Shown here: piece after piece, positions 58,065-64,000 of the stretch | Position numbering within the stretch: the stretch's first letter is position 1 | Layout: each line of letters begins with the position of its first letter | NCBI GenBank assembly: GCA_012515445.1 | Contig: JAAYYI010000040.1 | Location: 1 to 64,000, forward strand | Reading direction: 5' to 3' | DNA length: 64,000 nucleotides | Source of the DNA: Candidatus Bathyarchaeota archaeon | GTDB taxonomy: Archaea > Thermoproteota > Bathyarchaeia > Bathyarchaeales > Bathycorpusculaceae | The notes under the pieces: model-generated | Seen by the model: the letters and a program-made list of their open reading frames with translations, nothing else | The model's database searches: none | Told to the model about the DNA's origin: nothing | Translations under genes and position numbers: made by a program

Positions 58065-60492
58065 GCACTGCATCTGCATCCACGGCCACTTCTACCAGCC
58101 GCCCCGCGAGAATCCCTGGCTTGAAGAAGTCGAATTCCAGGAATCCGCAAAGCCCTACCATGACTGGAACGAGCGCGTCACCGCCGAATGCTACGCACCC
58201 AACGCCGTATCACGCGTGATGGATCCAGAGTGGCGCATTATTGGCTTAATCAACAATTATAGCCGCATTAGCTTCAACTTCGGCCCAACACTTCTGTACT
58301 GGCTGGACCGGCATCGCCCCGAAGTGTACCGCTCTATCCTCGACGCTGACAGGGAAAGCATGAACAACTACTCAGGCCACGGCTCCGCCATCGCGCAGGT
58401 CTATAACCACATGATTATGCCGCTTGCTAACCGCCGGGATAAGGAGACGCAGGTGAAGTGGGCTATCCGCGACTTCGAGGTGCGATTCGGCAGGTTCCCG
58501 GAGGGTATGTGGCTGCCTGAAACGGCGGTGGATGTGGAGTCGCTGGAGGTGCTAGCGGAGAACGGAATCAAATTCACAGTTCTTTCTCCTCATCAAGCCT
58601 CCAAAGTCCGGCGGTTAGATCAGCAGCAGTGGATTGACGTGTCAGGGAGCAGAATAGACCCCCGTTACCCGTATCTTTGCAGGTTGCCTTCTGGGCGCAG
58701 CATCAGTTTGTTCTTTTTTGACAAGCGCACTGCCAGCGACATCGCGTTTGGAAACCTTTTGTCTAATGGGGAGGCGTTTGCGAAGCGGCTGGTTGAAGCT
58801 CTCAACAGCAACAGTGACACAGCCATGATTGAGAGTGTGGCAAGCGACGGTGAACTCTACGGTCACCATCACCCACACGGCGACATGACGCTGGCTTACT
58901 GCATCTACCATATAGTCGCCAACGAATCAGTCAAGCTAACTAACTACGGCGAGTTTCTGGAGAAGCATGCACCTGAGAGTGAAGTTGAGATTGTTGAGAA
59001 TACTTCATGGAGCTGCATCCATGGGGTGGAGCGTTGGCGAAGCGACTGCGGAGACAACATGGGGCACGCAGGCTGGAAGCAGGAGTGGCGTAAACCGCTT
59101 CGGGAGGCGATGGATTGGTTAAGGGACAAAGTGGTGCCTAAGTTTGAGCAGGAAGCAGCTAATTACCTAAATGACCCTTGGCAGGCACGCAACCACTACA
59201 TAGACCTGATTTTGGATCGCGCAGGCGAGCACGTCGAAAGCTTCCTCTCCCAGCATGCTAAATACCCACTGTCGATAGAGGAAAAGCGGCGAGTCATAAA
59301 ACTCCTTGAGATGCAGCGGCATGCGATGCTGATGTATACGAGTTGCGGCTGGTTCTTTGACGAAATAAGCGGAATAGAAACCATCCAGGTCATGATGTAC
59401 GCTGCGAGAGTGATGCAGCTAGCAAAGGAACTGTTCGGCGTAAACCTCGAGGGACAATACCTCAGCATACTTGAAACTGCGCCAAGTAATATCCCAGAAT
59501 TCAAGAACGGGGCAAGAGTTTATGCTCTCTTCGTCAAGCCCTCAGTCGTTGACTTCGCCAAGATTGGCGCACAAAACACAATAAGAGAACTTTTTTCTGA
59601 AGGTATAAAAAGTAAATCCGTGCCATCACAGTTTCCTAACTGCTCATTTAAAACGGCGCCTGAAGTGACTGAGAGGTACGATGACGGGAAAATCCGTTTA
59701 ATTGTCAATCGCGCCGTGATTAGCTCTCAAACGACGCTTGATGAGGAGACCTTTAGCTGCGCGGCGATCTGGCTTGGAGACCATAACGTCACCTGCGGTG
59801 CCAGAAGTAACATGCGAAAAAAAGCGTTCAACGCAATGCGTGATAAGCTTGTAGACTGCTTTAACAAGGGACAGATAAACGAGATAATCGTGTGGCTGTC
59901 AAAGTATTTTGGGCAAAACAGCTACTCCCTCAAGGACGTCTTCCGAGATGACCAACGCTATATCCTTGAATACATAGTTGCAGACGGCCAGAAGAAGGCA
60001 AAGGATCTCTATGACATAATCTACCATGACAACTCCGCTATGCTGCGGTTCATGAAGGAAAACCGGATACCCTCACCGCGGCCGCTGCTTTCAGCTGCAG
60101 AGATAGTGCTAAACACGGAAATCGGGCAACTGCTTGAATCTGACAAAACTGACTTGGAGCAGCTACGCCGGTTGCTTAATGAAATGCGACATCTGGCGGT
60201 GACGCTTGATTCAGTAACGCTGGGGTTTCAAGCTAGCCAAAAAATCGCCGCTGAACTTACTTTTCTAGCCGCAGCGCCAAGTAACATTGAAGCGCTGAAA
60301 ACCGCTGTAGCGTTGATACGCATAGTAAAAGAGTTGCCTATCGAACTCAACCTGTGGGAATCACAGAATATCGCTTTCAAAATGTCCCGCAACCAGTACC
60401 AAACATACAAGCAGAGCACAGACGAAACCTCAGCGGCATGGGTAGACGCTTTTCAGCAGTTATGTGACCTAATCGGTATAAGGTTGGAGTAA
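58045..60492 (+). CDS. GH57-family glycoside hydrolase (DUF3536-like)
   Basis: HCICIHGHFYQPPRENPWLEEVEFQESAKPYHDWNERVTAECYAPN; SDGELYGHHHPHGDM; likely ATG at 58045, overlapping treZ end. Confidence 0.88.
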   Translation: MVTPLAEHCICIHGHFYQPPRENPWLEEVEFQESAKPYHDWNERVTAECYAPNAVSRVMDPEWRIIGLINNYSRISFNFGPTLLYWLDRHRPEVYRSILDADRESMNNYSGHGSAIAQVYNHMIMPLANRRDKETQVKWAIRDFEVRFGRFPEGMWLPETAVDVESLEVLAENGIKFTVLSPHQASKVRRLDQQQWIDVSGSRIDPRYPYLCRLPSGRSISLFFFDKRTASDIAFGNLLSNGEAFAKRLVEALNSNSDTAMIESVASDGELYGHHHPHGDMTLAYCIYHIVANESVKLTNYGEFLEKHAPESEVEIVENTSWSCIHGVERWRSDCGDNMGHAGWKQEWRKPLREAMDWLRDKVVPKFEQEAANYLNDPWQARNHYIDLILDRAGEHVESFLSQHAKYPLSIEEKRRVIKLLEMQRHAMLMYTSCGWFFDEISGIETIQVMMYAARVMQLAKELFGVNLEGQYLSILETAPSNIPEFKNGARVYALFVKPSVVDFAKIGAQNTIRELFSEGIKSKSVPSQFPNCSFKTAPEVTERYDDGKIRLIVNRAVISSQTTLDEETFSCAAIWLGDHNVTCGARSNMRKKAFNAMRDKLVDCFNKGQINEIIVWLSKYFGQNSYSLKDVFRDDQRYILEYIVADGQKKAKDLYDIIYHDNSAMLRFMKENRIPSPRPLLSAAEIVLNTEIGQLLESDKTDLEQLRRLLNEMRHLAVTLDSVTLGFQASQKIAAELTFLAAAPSNIEALKTAVALIRIVKELPIELNLWESQNIAFKMSRNQYQTYKQSTDETSAAWVDAFQQLCDLIGIRLE

Positions 60493-60494
60493 CC

Positions 60495-63098
60495 TTGAAT
60501 GTGCCAACAGCTACTTATCGAGTTCAATTCAACAGGGATTTCACATTCAGCCACCTCAGAGAGATTTTGCCGTATCTGAGCCAACTCGGTATATCCCACA
60601 TCTACGCTTCGCCAATCTTCCAAGCTAAGAGTGGCAGCATGCACGGCTACGACGTAACCGACCCCACAGCAATCAGCCTGGAACTGGGCGGCAGGGCAGG
60701 CTTTGAGGCAGTAAGGCGGGAGGCTTCAGCTTTAGGGTTAGGCTGGATACAGGACATAGTACCAAATCATGTCTCGTATTCGTTGGAGAACTCCCGGCTA
60801 GCCGACGTCATGGCTAAAGGTACGGGGTCAATGTATGCGAACTATTTTGATGTAGACTGGAACTATCCCGCCGAGAAGATCATGGGGAAGCTTTTCTTGC
60901 CCTTTCTACTCAGATTATATCGCCGATGCTTACACGACGGTGAAATAACTCTTGTGCATGATGGCGGCTTCAAAATCAGGTATGGCGCGCTTACGCTGCC
61001 CGTGAACGCTTCGACTCAGCAGCATCTTCAATTAAATGGCTTGGTAGAGGAAACACTTGAAAAGTACAACAGCAACAAGCCGCTTCTTAATTCACTGATA
61101 CTCCGTCAGTACTACAGGTTAGGTTACTGGAAAACCGCGCTCAAACACATCAACTACCGCCGCTTCTTTGACATAACCGACCTGATAGGCGTCCGTATTG
61201 AATACCCTCAAGCGTTTGAGGTGCTTCACGGCTTAATTTTTAAGTTGGGGGCAAATGGCAGTTTTTCTGGGCTGCGGGTGGACCATATCGATGGTCTATA
61301 TGAACCACAGAATTACCTTCGACAACTCAGAGAGCGATGCCCAAACAGCTATTTAGTGGTGGAGAAAATCCTCACTGGAACTGAACAGCTATCTGACAAC
61401 TGGCCGGTTGAAGGCACCACCGGATACGACTTCATAAACTACCTAAACAAGCTATTCGTTAAATCCGCTTCTGAGCAACAACTCGACAATGTTTACAGAG
61501 ACTTCACTGGCTGCAACCAAGCCTTCGGGGAGTTGCTCTACGAAGCAAAGAAGACGGTTGTTGAAGCCTCGTTTATGGGTGATATCTTTAACCTTGCAAG
61601 GTTATTTCACAGGGCGCTTGGCAGGCTGGGCTATGAGGCTTCGCTTGGGCGGCGAGGCTTCGTCGAGGCTGTTGTGGCGCTGCTGGCTAGCTTCCCCGTC
61701 TACCGCACTTACATCGGCGAGCAGAAGGGCACTGCCGTATTCAGGGAGGCGCTACGGCTAGCTGAGGAACGTAACTCCCAGTTAGCGGCTGTCTTCAAAT
61801 CATTTGAAAAGCTACTGAATGAAGCCGAAAATTCGCCAGAGGCATTGGATGCCATTATGCGTTTCCAGCAATTCACCGGAGCTGTTATGGCGAAGGGATT
61901 CGAGGATACAGCGCTCTACAGGTACCCGCGGCTGCTATCGCTGAATGAAGTTGGCTCTAACCCTGATCAATTTGGTATTTCAGTGGCGTCTTTTCATGAA
62001 TTTAACTGCTTAAGGCAGCAGAGGTGGCCTCTGACGATGAATGCAACTAGCAGCCATGATACCAAGCGGGGCGAAGATGTGCGGGCGAGGCTAAACGTGC
62101 TAAGTGAGCTAGCCGAAGAGTTCCAGATGCGCCTTGCAGATTGGAGAAGGATTAACGCCGCAAGCAAGAGGAAACTTAACGGTGCTTCTGCACCCGACTG
62201 CTGCGAGGAGTACTACCTCTACCAGACGCTTCTGGGTGCTTACCCGTTTGAGGCAAACGAAGGTTTTGCTGAGCGTGTCAAGCTGCACCTGGTTAAGGCG
62301 CTTCGGGAAGCAAAAGTACACACGAACTGGCTAGCGCCCAACCTGCGATATGAAGATGCAGTAACAGTTTTCATTCAAGAAATCCTATCCAGCCATGACT
62401 TCATGGATGCATTTCTGCCTTTCCAGCAGACCGTCGCCTACTATGGCTGCATAAACTCGTTAGCCCAGACCCTACTAAAAGCCACCTGCCCCGGCATCCC
62501 CGACTTCTATCAGGGCACTGAACTCTGGGACCTAAACCTCGTTGACCCCGACAACCGCAGACCAGTTGACTACAAGCTTCGGAAAAAACTGCTAGCCGAA
62601 ATAACCCAGCTGCCGCCCGCTAAAGCCCCTGAGTTGCTAAATACCCTTGCGACTGGACAGGCCAAACTATTTGTTACCTACAGGTCGCTCCAGCTCCGCC
62701 TCCACCGTAAGCAACTCTACGAGCAAGGCGCTTATTTGCCGCTAGCCGCTGAAGGCTCCTGCGTCGAAAATGCAGTTGCATTTTTAAGGAAAAAAGGCGC
62801 TGAATTCGCCCTTACGGTTGCGCCAAGGTTTCCGGTGTCGCTGCTTCATATAGGGGGAGGGGGGTACTTGGCAAAGCAACAGGGAGGGCGAGGTGCTTCT
62901 GAGGAGGGTAGTAGTCGCCAGCTTAAGTGGAATCCGGATTGGTTAGATACCTGTATCCTTTTGCCTGAAGATGCACCGCCCGATTGGCGTGATGTCTTCA
63001 CAGGCAGAGAACTTCATGCCACTTCTACTAAGTTGCCCCTGGGCGAAGTTTTAGGCAGCTTCCCGGTTGCATTACTGGAGGGTGAAGGACACGGCTAG
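60495..63098 (+). CDS. treY: malto-oligosyltrehalose synthase
   Basis: 867 aa GH13; PTATYRVQFNRDFTFSHLREILPYLSQLGISHIYASPIFQAKSGSMHGYDVTDP; PGIPDFYQGTELWDLNLVDPDNRRPVDY. Confidence 0.95.
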   Translation: MNVPTATYRVQFNRDFTFSHLREILPYLSQLGISHIYASPIFQAKSGSMHGYDVTDPTAISLELGGRAGFEAVRREASALGLGWIQDIVPNHVSYSLENSRLADVMAKGTGSMYANYFDVDWNYPAEKIMGKLFLPFLLRLYRRCLHDGEITLVHDGGFKIRYGALTLPVNASTQQHLQLNGLVEETLEKYNSNKPLLNSLILRQYYRLGYWKTALKHINYRRFFDITDLIGVRIEYPQAFEVLHGLIFKLGANGSFSGLRVDHIDGLYEPQNYLRQLRERCPNSYLVVEKILTGTEQLSDNWPVEGTTGYDFINYLNKLFVKSASEQQLDNVYRDFTGCNQAFGELLYEAKKTVVEASFMGDIFNLARLFHRALGRLGYEASLGRRGFVEAVVALLASFPVYRTYIGEQKGTAVFREALRLAEERNSQLAAVFKSFEKLLNEAENSPEALDAIMRFQQFTGAVMAKGFEDTALYRYPRLLSLNEVGSNPDQFGISVASFHEFNCLRQQRWPLTMNATSSHDTKRGEDVRARLNVLSELAEEFQMRLADWRRINAASKRKLNGASAPDCCEEYYLYQTLLGAYPFEANEGFAERVKLHLVKALREAKVHTNWLAPNLRYEDAVTVFIQEILSSHDFMDAFLPFQQTVAYYGCINSLAQTLLKATCPGIPDFYQGTELWDLNLVDPDNRRPVDYKLRKKLLAEITQLPPAKAPELLNTLATGQAKLFVTYRSLQLRLHRKQLYEQGAYLPLAAEGSCVENAVAFLRKKGAEFALTVAPRFPVSLLHIGGGGYLAKQQGGRGASEEGSSRQLKWNPDWLDTCILLPEDAPPDWRDVFTGRELHATSTKLPLGEVLGSFPVALLEGEGHG
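62841..62918 (-). repeat. CCTCAG/TTATATAA short repeat copy R5 inside treY
   Basis: CTTCATATAGGGGGAGGGGGGTAC and AGGGAGGGCGAGGTGCTTCTGAGGAGGGTAG; shares exact GAGGTGCTTCTGAGG with R2 reverse complement. Confidence 0.65.
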
Positions 63099-64000
63099 CC
63101 TCAAACGTGCCTCAGGCATATTGCTGCATGTATCGTCTCTACCATCGGCTTATGGCATCGGCGATTTGGGACCCGAAAGCTACCGCTTCGCTAAACTGCT
63201 CGCAGACATGAGACAGCGTTACTGGAGCATACTACCGCTCACGCCGACACGCACATCGGATGGCAACTCGCCGTACCTTACGAGCTCTGCCTTTGCCGGC
63301 AACCCACTGCTGATTAGCCCGGAACTGCTAGTCGAAAACGGATTCCTGCACAAATTACCCGCTAAAGAGGGTCAGGAGTGCGCTAGCCGAGTTGATTATC
63401 AAGAAGCAACCCTGCAGAAAGAAGCTATCCTAAAACAGGCGTTCGCCACTTTCAAAGAAACCGCCATACAACAAGCGGAATTCGAAGCGTTCTGCATCCA
63501 AAACACCGCATGGCTAGACGACTATGCACTGTACGTTGCACTCAGGCAGAAAACCGGCAAACCGTGGTACATGTGGTTGCCATCAATTCGCAAACGCGAT
63601 CCCCAAGCCCTCGCTCAAAAGCAGCGCCAGCTAGTCAAGGAAATCGAACAAGAAAAATTCAAGCAGTACCTGTTTTTCAGCCAATGGAGCAGACTTAAAC
63701 GTCACTGCAATAACCTCGGCGTCAAAATAATCGGCGATATGCCCTTCTATGTTGCCCACGACAGCGCCGACGTTTGGGTACACCCTGAAATTTTTAGCCT
63801 GCATGCTAACGGTCAGCGCCGATACGTCGGGGGGGTTCCGCCGGATTATTTCAGCGCAACAGGGCAACTGTGGGGCAACCCAACCTACAACTGGCAGCGG
63901 CACCAAGAAACAGACTTCAAATGGTGGATAGAGCGCATACGCCACAGCCTGCTGCTCTGTGATCTTCTGCGGCTAGACCATTTCCGGGGCTTCATCGCTT
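63082..64000 (+). CDS. malQ: 4-alpha-glucanotransferase (amylomaltase), truncated by window edge
   Basis: GTG at 63082; hand translation VKDTASLKRASGILLHVSSLPSAYGIGDLGPESYRFAKLLADMRQRYWSILPLTPT...IIGDMPFYVAHDSADVWVHPEIF...VGGVPPDYFSATGQLWGNPTYNW; absent from the ORF track because it runs off the end. Confidence 0.93.
   Translation, partial: MKDTASLKRASGILLHVSSLPSAYGIGDLGPESYRFAKLLADMRQRYWSILPLTPTRTSDGNSPYLTSSAFAGNPLLISPELLVENGFLHKLPAKEGQECASRVDYQEATLQKEAILKQAFATFKETAIQQAEFEAFCIQNTAWLDDYALYVALRQKTGKPWYMWLPSIRKRDPQALAQKQRQLVKEIEQEKFKQYLFFSQWSRLKRHCNNLGVKIIGDMPFYVAHDSADVWVHPEIFSLHANGQRRYVGGVPPDYFSATGQLWGNPTYNWQRHQETDFKWWIERIRHSLLLCDLLRLDHFRGFIA

Noticed and set aside
1-64000. CRISPR array, transposase, integrase or prophage genes
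   Set aside because: No regularly spaced 24-40 bp repeats with unique spacers and no recognisable recombinase or capsid ORF were seen by eye.

Overview
This 64 kb window looks like an archaeal chromosome segment, probably TACK / Bathyarchaeia-like. That placement is inference from gene content: PolD DP1 and DP2, Orc1/Cdc6, Rpo7, Spt4, an Elf1-like protein, GGGP synthase, CofD, Fae-Hps, and eS6/aIF2-gamma/eS24/eS27 genes. It is mostly dense housekeeping DNA. Main blocks are: a PQQ-like surface protein; cofD, eS1, serS and tmk; an HD phosphohydrolase; one tRNA-Glu(TTC); M32 carboxypeptidase; a Fae-Hps fusion with an N-terminal HTH-like domain; the eS6-aIF2g-PIN-Rpo7-Spt4-DUF359-eS24-eS27 cluster; an S10-type cluster (L3-L4-L23-L2-S19) that stops after S19; PolD DP2, GGGPS and Elf1; nadE plus a nitrilase; an origin-like locus with orc1/cdc6 and PolD DP1; pyrE; an APH kinase, a PHP protein and a P-loop kinase; ahcY; a radical SAM/SPASM protein; and a trehalose / alpha-glucan cluster (TreT, TreZ, GH57, TreY, MalQ running off the edge). 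The most interesting region is 37.2-41 kb. It holds a probable replication origin with ORB-like boxes around an AT-rich stretch next to orc1/cdc6. It also holds fields of TCAC/GTGA-core motifs, including GTGAA repeats spaced 10-11 bp, and three uncharacterised genes. One of these is a coiled-coil winged-helix protein whose reading frame extends upstream into a transmembrane segment without a standard start codon. Other findings are several dispersed short repeat families (one apparently inserted in frame in treY), a candidate structured RNA, and two genes missing from the ORF track.
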